DNA of 38,672 nucleotides. It comes from Hadesarchaea archaeon. Lineage in GTDB: Archaea; Hadarchaeota; Hadarchaeia; Hadarchaeales; Hadarchaeaceae. Positions 6,855-14,025 of the stretch are shown here, in pieces (within the stretch, counting starts at the first letter, position 1; the number at the start of each line of letters is the position of its first letter). Location of the stretch: contig DAOVGS010000028.1 of assembly GCA_030672285.1 (NCBI GenBank), positions 1 through 38,672 of the forward strand. Direction: 5' to 3'. The notes under the pieces were generated by a model that was not told the DNA's origin, did no database searches, and saw only the letters and a program-made list of their open reading frames with translations. The translations under genes and the position numbers were made by a program.

Positions 6855-7610
6855 TTGTACAAGCGAATAGTCCCCTGCCTCGACACGAGACACGGGAAAC
6901 TCGTCAAGGGCGTGTGCTTCAGGGACGTGGAAGAGGTCGGCGACCCAGCTGAGTTCGCCAAGCGTTACGAGAAAGATGGGGCGGACGAGCTAGTGCTTCT
7001 AGATATCACGGCAACCCCTGAGAACAAACCGACTTTGCCCGAGGTTGTTCGAGAGGTAGCAAGTGTGATTTCGATCCCGCTAGCCGTCGGTGGAGGCATA
7101 CGAAGCGTTGAGGATGCTAGAGCTATCCTAGATGCCGGGGCTAGCAAGGTCTCGGTGAACACCGCCGCAGTTAGAAGGCCAGAGCTCCTGCGTGAACTCT
7201 CTCGCGAGTTTGGTAGGGAGAGGGTGGTGAGCGCCATCGATGGAAAGGTCATTGCAAAAGGAAAGTGGGAGGTGTGCGTCTCTGGCGGGATGAAACCCAC
7301 TGGAATTGACATGATAGAGTGGGCGAGGCGGGTCGAATCGCTGGGCGCTGGTGAGATCCTCTACACGGGTGTGCACACCGATGGCACGCAAGAGGGTTAC
7401 GATATCGAAGGAACGCGCGCGATCGCTGAGGCAGTAGACATACCGATTATCGCCTCAGGGGGTGCTGGCAAGCTCGAGCACATCTACGAGGTTTTGACCG
7501 ATGGCAAGGCGGATGCCGCGCTAGCCGCAAGCATCTTTCACTTCGGCACCTACACGGTCGAAGGGGTCAAGCGCTACCTGCAAGAGCGTGGCGTGGCGGT
7601 GAGGGTATAA
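6855..7610 (+). CDS. hisF: Imidazole glycerol phosphate synthase, cyclase subunit
   Basis: A 251-residue (beta/alpha)8 barrel. HisF uses ammonia delivered by the HisH glutaminase to turn PRFAR into imidazole-glycerol phosphate and AICAR. Visible are RIVPCLDTRHGKLVKGVCF (catalytic Asp of strand 1), LVLLDITATPE, the phosphate loop AVGGGIRSVEDA, VSVNTAAV, the second catalytic Asp in YTGVHTDGTQEGYD, and IIASGGAGKLEH. In most HisF the strand-5 motif reads TSMDxDGTxxGYD, so TGVHTDGT is a mild variant. The start is TTG at 6855, right after the hisB stop, with GGGGGT about nine bases upstream. Its partner hisH is not in the cluster. Confidence 0.93.
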   Translation: MYKRIVPCLDTRHGKLVKGVCFRDVEEVGDPAEFAKRYEKDGADELVLLDITATPENKPTLPEVVREVASVISIPLAVGGGIRSVEDARAILDAGASKVSVNTAAVRRPELLRELSREFGRERVVSAIDGKVIAKGKWEVCVSGGMKPTGIDMIEWARRVESLGAGEILYTGVHTDGTQEGYDIEGTRAIAEAVDIPIIASGGAGKLEHIYEVLTDGKADAALAASIFHFGTYTVEGVKRYLQERGVAVRV

Positions 7611-7620
7611 CTGAGGGGTC

Positions 7621-8919
7621 ATGATGTTGAAAATCATTTGCATTTGGAAGTGCTCGCAGGCGGAACGGGAAGAGCTGCTCAAACGCTCTGAACTTGATAT
7701 CTCATCGGCCATGCCTAAAGCGGCCAAAATCGTGGCCGACGTGCGGGAGCGTGGGGACGAAGCCCTACTTGAGTACACGAGAAGCCTCGATGGCGTCAGG
7801 CTTGATCGAAAACAGCTTCACGTTAGCGGGCGGGAGATCGATGCCGCTTACAGGCAGGTCGACGGAAAGACGGTAAAAGCGATCAAGCGTGCGGCGGCGG
7901 CGATCGAGAAATTTCACCGCAGGCAGCTTCCCCGTGAGTGGTCGATGAAGCTCCAGCCGGGCATCAGGGCAGGGCAACTCGTGCGTCCCTTGGCGAGGGT
8001 TGGTATTTACATCCCGGGCGGATTGGCGAGCTATCCTTCGAGCGCGCTCATGGCTGCAATCCCAGCGCGAATTGCCGGGGTCGGGCAAATAATCGCATGT
8101 ACTCCGCCCAAGAAGGATGGCAGGGTTAACGCGGTCGTGCTGGTGGCTGCTGATGTGGCTGGCATCGATGCTGTCTTCAAGGTCGGCGGCGCTCAGGCGA
8201 TAGCGGCGATGGCATATGGCACCGCGACAATCCCAAAGGTCGATAAGATAGTCGGGCCGGGAAACGTCTATGTGGTAGCCGCTAAGCAAGTTGTCGCACC
8301 AAATGTCGATGTAGATTTTGCCGCAGGTCCGAGCGAGGTTTTGATCATCGCGGATGCTTCGGCCAATTCAGCGTACGTCGCGGCGGACATGTTGGCACAG
8401 GCTGAGCATGACCCAGCGGCAGCAGCGGTTCTCGTAACGACATCTCAAGGGTTAGCGTCCAAGGTATGTGAGTCCATCAAGGAAATGCTTAAAGGAAATC
8501 CACGGTCAGCGATCGTCAGACGGGCCCTCGAGAAGTACGGACGAGTGATAGTGACGGCTAACCTCGAGCAGGCGTTGGAGTTCGCGAACGATTACGCCCC
8601 CGAGCACCTCGAGCTAATGGTAAATCGCCCGAGGCAAGTTTTGAGGCGAGTGAAGAATGCGGGTGCAATTTTTGTTGGACCTTACTCGCCGGTGGCAACG
8701 GGTGATTTCGCGGTAGGACCCAATCATATCTTGCCAACGGGTGGTGGGGCTAAGAAACGCTCGGGACTCTCGGTGCTCGATTTCGTCAGGCTGCCCACCT
8801 TCCAGACTTTAACCAAGCGTGGCCTGAAGCGCGTGGCGGCTACCGCAGAAAGGCTTGCCAAGGCTGAGGGTCTTCTGGGGCACGCTCAAAGCATCCGTGA
8901 AAGGTTAAAAGGGCGATAA
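7621..8919 (+). CDS. hisD: Histidinol dehydrogenase
   Basis: A 432-residue Zn- and NAD-dependent enzyme catalysing the last two oxidations, histidinol to histidine. It carries VRERGDEALLEYT, RPLARVGIYIPGG, the signature KVGGAQAIAAMAYGTATIP, IVGPGNVYV, AGPSEVLIIAD (family HisD signature region), LAQAEHDPAA with metal-site residues, YAPEHLELM, VGPYSPVATGDFAVGPNHILPT and the C-terminal helical tail. ATG codons at 7621 and 7624 are both possible; GAGGGG at 7612-7617 precedes them. The first residues (LKIICIWKCS) are not conserved-looking. The gap to hisF is 10 bases, consistent with one transcript. Confidence 0.94.
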   Translation: MMLKIICIWKCSQAEREELLKRSELDISSAMPKAAKIVADVRERGDEALLEYTRSLDGVRLDRKQLHVSGREIDAAYRQVDGKTVKAIKRAAAAIEKFHRRQLPREWSMKLQPGIRAGQLVRPLARVGIYIPGGLASYPSSALMAAIPARIAGVGQIIACTPPKKDGRVNAVVLVAADVAGIDAVFKVGGAQAIAAMAYGTATIPKVDKIVGPGNVYVVAAKQVVAPNVDVDFAAGPSEVLIIADASANSAYVAADMLAQAEHDPAAAAVLVTTSQGLASKVCESIKEMLKGNPRSAIVRRALEKYGRVIVTANLEQALEFANDYAPEHLELMVNRPRQVLRRVKNAGAIFVGPYSPVATGDFAVGPNHILPTGGGAKKRSGLSVLDFVRLPTFQTLTKRGLKRVAATAERLAKAEGLLGHAQSIRERLKGR

Positions 8920-8920
8920 T

Positions 8921-9319
8921 TTGAAGTTGACCCCCCTTAAGGCAAGAGAAGTAGTAAAAGCCCTCAACTTCAGGGATGGCTTCGTCACAGCCGTTGCACG
9001 GGACTTCAAAACAAAACAAGTGCTCATGGTAGCGCACCAGACCAAGCAGGCGGTATTGAAGACCCTGACTACAGGCATGATGCACTACTGGAGCCGATTG
9101 CGGCGCAAACTATGGCTGAAGGGCGAGCAATCGAAGCACTACCAGCGAGTTCGTGATGTGTGGGTCGATTGCGATGGCGATGCCTTGGTCTTCGATGTCG
9201 AGCAGGTGTGTGCGGCGTGCCACGAGGGGTATCGTTCCTGCTTCTACCGTAAGGTCAGGCGGGGCAGGCTAACTCGGGTGCTGAAGCGGAAGTTCAAGCC
9301 TGAGGATGTTTACGGCTAG
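8921..9319 (+). CDS. hisI: Phosphoribosyl-AMP cyclohydrolase
   Basis: A 132-residue stand-alone cyclohydrolase that opens the purine ring of PR-AMP. Conserved features are VLMVAHQTKQAVLKTLTTG, MHYWSRLRRKLWLKG, the metal site VDCDGDALVFDV, and the zinc cysteines in CAACHEGYRSCF. There is no fused or adjacent HisE domain for PR-ATP pyrophosphohydrolase, so that step is encoded elsewhere. The TTG at 8921 begins one base after the hisD stop; an in-frame TTG at 8927 is an alternative. The 3' end overlaps the longest form of the next gene by 14 bases. Confidence 0.93.
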   Translation: MKLTPLKAREVVKALNFRDGFVTAVARDFKTKQVLMVAHQTKQAVLKTLTTGMMHYWSRLRRKLWLKGEQSKHYQRVRDVWVDCDGDALVFDVEQVCAACHEGYRSCFYRKVRRGRLTRVLKRKFKPEDVYG

Positions 9320-10229
9320 CAAGCGCCGAGGTGGAATGGTGAACCCCGCGAGGAGGACGCTCGACGCTTTCAGGCGGAGTTCCTCGGCGATATCTCTCGT
9401 CATCGTCTTGGGCCTGCTCGTGATGGTCCTGAGCTCTGCCTACTGTATCCTAGCTTACAATCCATCCGAGTTCTTGGAGCAACCGGGGGCACAGGAGTAT
9501 GAGAACGCGCTCGAGAACGTCGGGCGGATGGACGAGTGGGCGCGGACGCAGTACTATTGGTCTCACAACTTGAGGGTCGCCGGGCTGTACGTGGCCGGAA
9601 CCCCAGCCTACCTAAGCTTCCCGTCGCTACTACTCGGCAGTTACTTTACTGGGATGAACCTCTCCTACTGGTACCACTTTGCAGGGGCGGAGGTATTCCT
9701 AGCGTTCGTGGCAAGCATCTTTGTTCATGGCGTGCTTGAACTCACGGGCATCTTCATCGTCGCGGCGATTGCACTGCGGGCGGCTTGGGCTCTCTGGAAG
9801 GGAATGGGACACATGGCGGCGGTGGCGAAGCGCGGTGGAAAGCTATGGACGTGGGGTTTCTCGAGGGAGGAAAAACGGGAGCTTCGGAGGCACAAGGGTG
9901 AGGTCAAGGAGTTCTTGGTGGATTTCCTCTTGGTGGCCGGAGTGGGTGCGTTTTTGATTTTCCTCGCGGCACCGATTGAGGCTTACGTTTCACCTGGGAT
10001 CTTCTGGAACTTCATGACGACGCCACTACTTGCGGTGGTTTTCTTAGCAGTTGTTGCATTTCTCTACTTTTTAGTGGTCGTATGGGGGATCAGGGGTGTG
10101 CGGAAGAATATGGGAGCGATTTACAAGGACCTCAAGTTTGTTTTCAAACGCAGGTGGCGGCCAGCACAGCTTTCAATTTTGATGTTCGCGGTGTTTTCCA
10201 TAATGGTGTTGATCAGCTTCTTGACCTGA
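9306..10229 (+). CDS. SpoIIM/DUF95-like integral membrane protein
   Basis: A 307-residue membrane protein with about five hydrophobic segments: around residues 30-52, 105-125, 135-165, 212-232 and 240-265, plus one at the C terminus. The segment FVHGVLELTGIFIVAAIALRAAW is the hallmark of the stage II sporulation protein M family. In archaea this family is not linked to sporulation; a role in membrane remodelling or as a permease subunit is guessed, not shown. ATG 9306 overlaps hisI. ATG 9336 and GTG 9339, preceded by GAGGTGG at 9328-9334, are good alternatives that would remove the overlap. It is the last gene of the his operon and may simply share the transcript. Confidence 0.75.
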   Translation: MFTASKRRGGMVNPARRTLDAFRRSSSAISLVIVLGLLVMVLSSAYCILAYNPSEFLEQPGAQEYENALENVGRMDEWARTQYYWSHNLRVAGLYVAGTPAYLSFPSLLLGSYFTGMNLSYWYHFAGAEVFLAFVASIFVHGVLELTGIFIVAAIALRAAWALWKGMGHMAAVAKRGGKLWTWGFSREEKRELRRHKGEVKEFLVDFLLVAGVGAFLIFLAAPIEAYVSPGIFWNFMTTPLLAVVFLAVVAFLYFLVVVWGIRGVRKNMGAIYKDLKFVFKRRWRPAQLSILMFAVFSIMVLISFLT

Positions 10230-10233
10230 GTGG

Positions 10234-11298
10234 CTACCTACGAGCGAATCCCAGCCCCTCGACCCGGATGCGTCCAGGTTGCCCTCGCTGCCCCTCGACC
10301 TCAAATTTCACGCCGAGGATTTGCTTAACCAGCGCGATGTTCGTCAGCGCGTGCGAGGTGAGTTCGGCGCTCGTTATCTCAGATGTGCCTTCGGCGAGCG
10401 CGAGGTAGAGCACGAGTTGATCGGTCAGGTGGCTGTCGACCGCGCAGCCCGTTTGAAGTTGCTTGAGCAAGCTCTCGGCAGCTTCCCGCCCAACTTCTTC
10501 GGCCGGCTTTCCCTGTTTGCCCAGCGAGCTCGCCCCTAGGATTGTGCCGCCCTCGGTTTCGGCCCAGAGGGTTATCCCGGTCCCAGGGCCGAGGTGGGGG
10601 TCTCGGGTTGGGGGGTAGGACTCGGCTTTGATGTCGACCTTGGCTTGGCCAGCCTTGATCAACGCCATGCTCGCCGCGTGGGCCATCCGGGTCGCGATGT
10701 GAGCGGGGAGGCGAACGCAGTGCGCTACTCCCGCGATGTGGACCACCCTCCCGGGCTCCGTTAACTTGAGCGCTCCCAGTTTTTCGACGGGTTCGATTCG
10801 GGCGCGCACGATCCCTCCGCCTCGCGGGTAGTGGCCCCGCTGGACGCACTCGACCTCACCCCGATATTCCATCTTGCGCAGCGTGGGCAGGGTGATGTTT
10901 TTTAAAAAGTCGATGGGGGGCGCGAACGGGTTGTCGGTCCCGCCTGTGATTTCAACCTCCACGGGCTTGCCGGCGAAAGCCGCGGCCGGCATCAAGATCT
11001 GTAGAATTAGCGTGGTACTGCCCGCGGTCCCTATGTCGACGCGATATCTGCCGCCCTCTATGGCGCTGGGCTCGAACTTTAGCTCCTTCGAGTGAAGCTC
11101 CAGCCCTTCAACCCGGGCGTTCGTGAGCTTGCTGAGTGCTTCGACCCCTCGCAGGTGTTGGGGCTGGAGCCCGGGTTTCGTCCGTTTCGCGCGGATGTTG
11201 TAAATGTGGATGGGCTTCCAACTGACCGCGCTCAGTCCTAGTGCCGTTCGGAGCACCGCCCCGCCGCCCTCGCCCATCGAGCCATCTACCTCGATCAT
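10234..11298 (-). CDS. rtcA: RNA 3'-terminal phosphate cyclase
   Basis: A 354-residue enzyme that converts RNA 3'-phosphate ends to 2',3'-cyclic phosphates through an adenylated histidine. Family features are the start IEVDGSMGEGGGAVLRTALGLS, KTKPGLQPQHLRGVEAL-type text (here RTKPGLQPQHLRGVEAL), STTLILQILMP, GGTDNPFAPPIDF, RGHYPRGGG and, near the C terminus, the histidine in SHALTNIALVKQIL (His316), which aligns with the AMP-accepting His of E. coli RtcA. Length is typical. The ATG at 11298 lies about 25 bp from a TATA element, so the mRNA is probably leaderless. No rtcB or archease gene is adjacent. It converges with the his operon with a gap of only 4 bases. Confidence 0.93.
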   Translation of the reverse strand: MIEVDGSMGEGGGAVLRTALGLSAVSWKPIHIYNIRAKRTKPGLQPQHLRGVEALSKLTNARVEGLELHSKELKFEPSAIEGGRYRVDIGTAGSTTLILQILMPAAAFAGKPVEVEITGGTDNPFAPPIDFLKNITLPTLRKMEYRGEVECVQRGHYPRGGGIVRARIEPVEKLGALKLTEPGRVVHIAGVAHCVRLPAHIATRMAHAASMALIKAGQAKVDIKAESYPPTRDPHLGPGTGITLWAETEGGTILGASSLGKQGKPAEEVGREAAESLLKQLQTGCAVDSHLTDQLVLYLALAEGTSEITSAELTSHALTNIALVKQILGVKFEVEGQRGQPGRIRVEGLGFARR

Positions 11299-11316
11299 CA
11301 GCAGAAGTTAGGTCCT

Positions 11317-11328
11317 TCAAATATAAGA
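11317..11328. promoter_or_regulatory. Shared TATA region for rtcA and the alkyltransferase gene
   Basis: CAAATATAAG on the plus strand and CTTATATTT on the minus strand both resemble TATA boxes. Reading minus, the start falls near 11299, the rtcA ATG. Reading plus, it falls near 11346, about 11 bases before ATG 11357. One element appears to serve two divergent genes. Confidence 0.5.
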
Positions 11329-11356
11329 GTTGAAAGCGAATATCCTCACGGGTCAA

Positions 11357-11707
11357 ATGTCGAGATTTCAGGCGAGCGTTTTGGGGTTGGTATCAAAGGT
11401 TCTCAAGGGCAAGGTGACGACTTACAAGGAACTTGCACGAGCTCTGGGTAGGCCTCGCGCGTGGAGAGCTGTCGCCAATGCTCTAGCTAGAAACCCCAAC
11501 CCGATAAAAATACCCTGCCATCGCGTGGTGAGGTCGGATGGCAAAATTGGGGGTTATAAGTTAGGCGTTCAACGAAAGGCGAGGTTGCTCATCGAGGAAG
11601 GCGTTGAAATTAGGGGAGAAAAAATCGATCTTGAAAAATATTTGTTGAATTTAAAAATTGATACCGTGCTCGAGCGACGCGCGAGATCAAAGCCGTTGAG
11701 CGGCTGA
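11357..11707 (+). CDS. ogt: Methylated-DNA--protein-cysteine methyltransferase (O6-alkylguanine-DNA alkyltransferase)
   Basis: A suicide DNA-repair protein that moves alkyl groups from O6-alkylguanine to its own cysteine. The DNA-binding/active-site domain is complete: FQASVLGLVSKVLKGKVTTYKELARALG, then AVANALARNPNPIKIPCHRVVRSDGKIGGY with the PCHRV acceptor cysteine, and the helix RKARLLIEEGVE. At 116 residues from ATG 11357 it lacks the variable N-terminal domain of Ada/Ogt, which is common in small archaeal forms. The upstream in-frame TTG at 11330 lies before the predicted transcription start and is rejected. The C-terminal 25 residues are basic and not conserved-looking. Confidence 0.9.
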   Translation: MSRFQASVLGLVSKVLKGKVTTYKELARALGRPRAWRAVANALARNPNPIKIPCHRVVRSDGKIGGYKLGVQRKARLLIEEGVEIRGEKIDLEKYLLNLKIDTVLERRARSKPLSG

Positions 11708-11727
11708 AAGATTTATCAAAAGCCGCT
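11699..11727. terminator. Hairpin between convergent genes
   Basis: AGCGGCT (11699-11705) and AGCCGCT (11721-11727) form a perfect 7-bp stem with a 15-base A/T-rich loop. It spans the stop codons of the alkyltransferase and of the VWA gene, which converge. It could stop transcription in both directions, though no long T run follows. Confidence 0.4.
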
Positions 11728-13019
11728 TATTCCAAATAGACCAGTTGCGTATGAACGCTGACGGCATTCTTGTAGCTTACACCCTGTTGAATGGCTTCCT
11801 GTTGAATTACATATGTGAGCTGGATATCCAAGATATTGCTGTAACAATTGCTATCCTTCCCGCGTGGGGGAGATCCAGCTGAGACTGAGTCTGTTGAGGT
11901 TGTGGGAGGAGCGTAATAAAAGTCCACCCCACTGTCCGAGCTCGCCTCCCAAGTCAGGATCATATTGTCTACAGCGTATGTCGAGCCGTCATGGGCAGGA
12001 TAAGAATCTCTTTTTGAGGTGTAGATTAGTTCCTGGTATGTGCCGTTCGTTTTCTCTGCTATTTCTTTGAAGATACTTACCCCGTTCACATAACCAGTTA
12101 TTCCACTGCAGCCTATGACATGAATTTTGATACCCTTCTCCTTAGCAATCTCTACTTCATTTCTATAATCATAATCGTCCTCATAGTCCATATGGGGTGG
12201 CGCATCACCTATGAGGAATACCATCTTTACATGATCGTCATTACCCCAATTGCAGTCGTTTATCGCCACATGCAGAGCTTCATTCACTGATTCAGGACCA
12301 TCACCGCCTCCCTGGGCCTGTATACTCCTGAGAAATGTTTTGATGTCCTCTACATCTTCTGTAAAGTCAAAGAGCATTGTAACGTATGTATCGCCTCTGT
12401 CCCTGTAGGTAACGATAGCATATCTCACATCTGGTTTTGGGGTGCCGTTCTGTACCCCAAATATGATTTCCTCTATCTTATCTTTTACAACCAGTATTTC
12501 ATCGTCCATGCTACCAGTGCTGTCTAAAAGGAATAGCACATCGATTCGAGGTGGCGTTGTTTCAGAATCATCAGTATCACCAGAGTCATCATCATCGTCT
12601 GGCTCGTCAGGGACATCTGGTTGATTTGGAGTATCGGGGTCATCTGGCTGGTTCTCTTCAATCATTCTAATCGCGTTTTGGGCCAACCTCTTCGCGGAAT
12701 TCGCCAATCCGTAAGCCCGACCATATCTCCCTTCATCATAAGCTTCCTTCGCGTTGTCAAGATGTTCTTTCGCTTCCTCAAAAAGCACCGTCGCGCTCTG
12801 AGGAATATCATTTTCCAAAGAGTCGATCAGATTTTCTGCACGTTCTATCACAGCCTCCGCTGCTTCTATCTCTTCTAGCGCTCTCTGCTGCTGTCCCTCG
12901 TTGTTTTCATGCCCACCGCTTAACATCAAATTTTGGTGTTCCATTGACCTAGCACAAACAGTGCCGGCCGAAACTGTGATGGCTGCTATCAGGATGATGG
13001 TGGCCCCAAACCATTTCAT
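11727..13019 (-). CDS. Secreted von Willebrand factor A (VWA) domain protein
   Basis: A 430-residue exported protein. Residues 1-23 are a signal peptide. Residues 45-120 form a charged alpha-helical stalk (two or three heptad-like helices with AEAVIERAENLIDSLE and AKEAYDEGRYGRAYGLANSA). Residues 125-155 are an Asp/Pro linker of the Ca-binding or flexible type. Residues 158-335 are a VWA domain with the metal-dependent adhesion site: DSTGS (166-170), a threonine-equivalent loop GGGDGPESVNEAL, and GDAPPH. A C-terminal beta-rich part follows (340-430) with no membrane anchor visible. VWA domains bind protein ligands through a metal ion, so adhesion or surface-complex assembly is likely. The gene is lower in G+C than its neighbours. 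A GTTTC-N6-GAGAC element lies upstream of its TATA box. Confidence 0.85.
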   Translation of the reverse strand: MKWFGATIILIAAITVSAGTVCARSMEHQNLMLSGGHENNEGQQQRALEEIEAAEAVIERAENLIDSLENDIPQSATVLFEEAKEHLDNAKEAYDEGRYGRAYGLANSAKRLAQNAIRMIEENQPDDPDTPNQPDVPDEPDDDDDSGDTDDSETTPPRIDVLFLLDSTGSMDDEILVVKDKIEEIIFGVQNGTPKPDVRYAIVTYRDRGDTYVTMLFDFTEDVEDIKTFLRSIQAQGGGDGPESVNEALHVAINDCNWGNDDHVKMVFLIGDAPPHMDYEDDYDYRNEVEIAKEKGIKIHVIGCSGITGYVNGVSIFKEIAEKTNGTYQELIYTSKRDSYPAHDGSTYAVDNMILTWEASSDSGVDFYYAPPTTSTDSVSAGSPPRGKDSNCYSNILDIQLTYVIQQEAIQQGVSYKNAVSVHTQLVYLE

Positions 13020-13052
13020 CTCTTATCCCTGAGTTAAGAATGGCGCGTAGAA

Positions 13053-13081
13053 GTATTTATAAAAAGTTTCAAATGTGAGAC
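13053..13081 (-). promoter_or_regulatory. VWA gene promoter with upstream inverted repeat
   Basis: The minus strand reads a TATA box TTTATAAATAC over roughly 13053-13063, giving a start near 13031. Immediately upstream (plus coordinates 13066-13081) is GTTTC-aaatgt-GAGAC, the same 5-6-5 pattern found twice in front of the membrane wHTH and beta-propeller genes. Likely operator of a shared regulator. Confidence 0.5.
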
Positions 13082-13131
13082 TTAATTAAATCTACAAAAA
13101 TTCCAAAATGAATTTATGGATTTTAGTGGCA

Positions 13132-13920
13132 CTACACCAATTCCCGCTTACCAACATATTTGTAGACGTGGCTCGGCTTGCCCCTACCGCCGAGCCCATT
13201 CGCCGCGAGTTTCGTTTGCTCGGTCGGTTTCACAAGCCCCCGCTCGACCAGCTTCTGGACCGTTCGCCAGACCGTGACCTTGGAGGTCTTTGTCAGTTTC
13301 ATGAGCTCAGGGATGGTGAACTCCTTCAGCTCCATTATGTGCCCCACTATCTCCACATCTCTCACCGTCATGTCGTGGAGCCCGTGCTCGAGCAGCGTCG
13401 ATGTCGCGCCGCCCCACATCTGCCGATACCCAGCCCAAACGGCGAGAGCCACGACCCCCATCGCGATACCGATGCTCGCGGCGATCGGCAGGGCATTGAT
13501 CGGCTTTGTCTCCGTAGTCGTCGTGTTGGCAACGGTAACAGGATCTCTAGTTGCTTGTGCTTGTTCATAGGCGTTTGTTGGCACGTTTATCTGAGATACC
13601 CCGAGCCTACCCCCATCACCTACTAAAGCGGCTGGCGCCGGGGTTAGGACAGGGGCGTCATCATAATCTTCATAACCTGAGTAGTACCACAGGTTGTAAA
13701 AACCTACATTATCCGCGCTTAGAACAAATTCCACGTTCTCCACATCATACTGTACATTGTCTATGGATATCTGTTGTCCAAAGTTCTCGATAACTACAGT
13801 TTGGGTTGAGGTGATGACATATCTTTCGCCGTAAAAATGGTCGAGAGCAACGTAGGACGTGACAGCAGCCGCCCCCAGCACCACCAAAGCTATCATCGCA
13901 CCAAGAAACCAACGACGCAT
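13132..13920 (-). CDS. Membrane-anchored winged-HTH regulator with extracellular sensor domain
   Basis: A 262-residue protein. An N-terminal membrane segment (about residues 6-24) is followed by an outside domain (25-140, beta-rich, with a Thr-rich end) and a second membrane helix (143-165, ALPIAASIGIAMGVVALAVW). The cytoplasmic winged-HTH domain follows (185-255) with EFTIPELMKLTKTSKVTVWRTVQKLVERGLV as its recognition region. The wHTH resembles archaeal MarR/IclR-like domains. This layout suggests a one-component membrane regulator that reads an external signal and acts on DNA. ATG 13920 is chosen; GTG 13929 is a leaderless alternative. It sits between a VWA gene and a divergent beta-propeller gene, all three with related inverted repeats in their promoters, so these are its probable targets. 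Confidence 0.8.
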   Translation of the reverse strand: MRRWFLGAMIALVVLGAAAVTSYVALDHFYGERYVITSTQTVVIENFGQQISIDNVQYDVENVEFVLSADNVGFYNLWYYSGYEDYDDAPVLTPAPAALVGDGGRLGVSQINVPTNAYEQAQATRDPVTVANTTTTETKPINALPIAASIGIAMGVVALAVWAGYRQMWGGATSTLLEHGLHDMTVRDVEIVGHIMELKEFTIPELMKLTKTSKVTVWRTVQKLVERGLVKPTEQTKLAANGLGGRGKPSHVYKYVGKRELV

Positions 13921-13937
13921 GCCCAGCACCGCATAAA

Positions 13938-13990
13938 GTATCGTTTATGAAACTTATAAATTATGTTTCTTTTATGAAACTTAATTTAAA
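13938..13990. promoter_or_regulatory. Divergent promoter region with two GTTTC-N6-GAAAC elements
   Basis: Two related inverted repeats lie at 13938-13953 (GTATC-gtttat-GAAAC) and 13965-13980 (GTTTC-ttttat-GAAAC). They also form a 13-bp direct repeat TTTATGAAACTTA at 13944 and 13971. The minus-strand TATA for the wHTH gene is CTTATAAA-like at 13953-13961 (start near 13932). The plus-strand TATA for the beta-propeller gene is TAATTTAAAT at 13982-13991 (start near 14013). The first element sits between TATA and start of the wHTH gene, a repressor position; the second lies upstream of both TATA boxes. Confidence 0.6.
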
Positions 13991-14025
13991 TCCGAGGTTT
14001 GACCATCTTTAATTGGTGAAACAAA

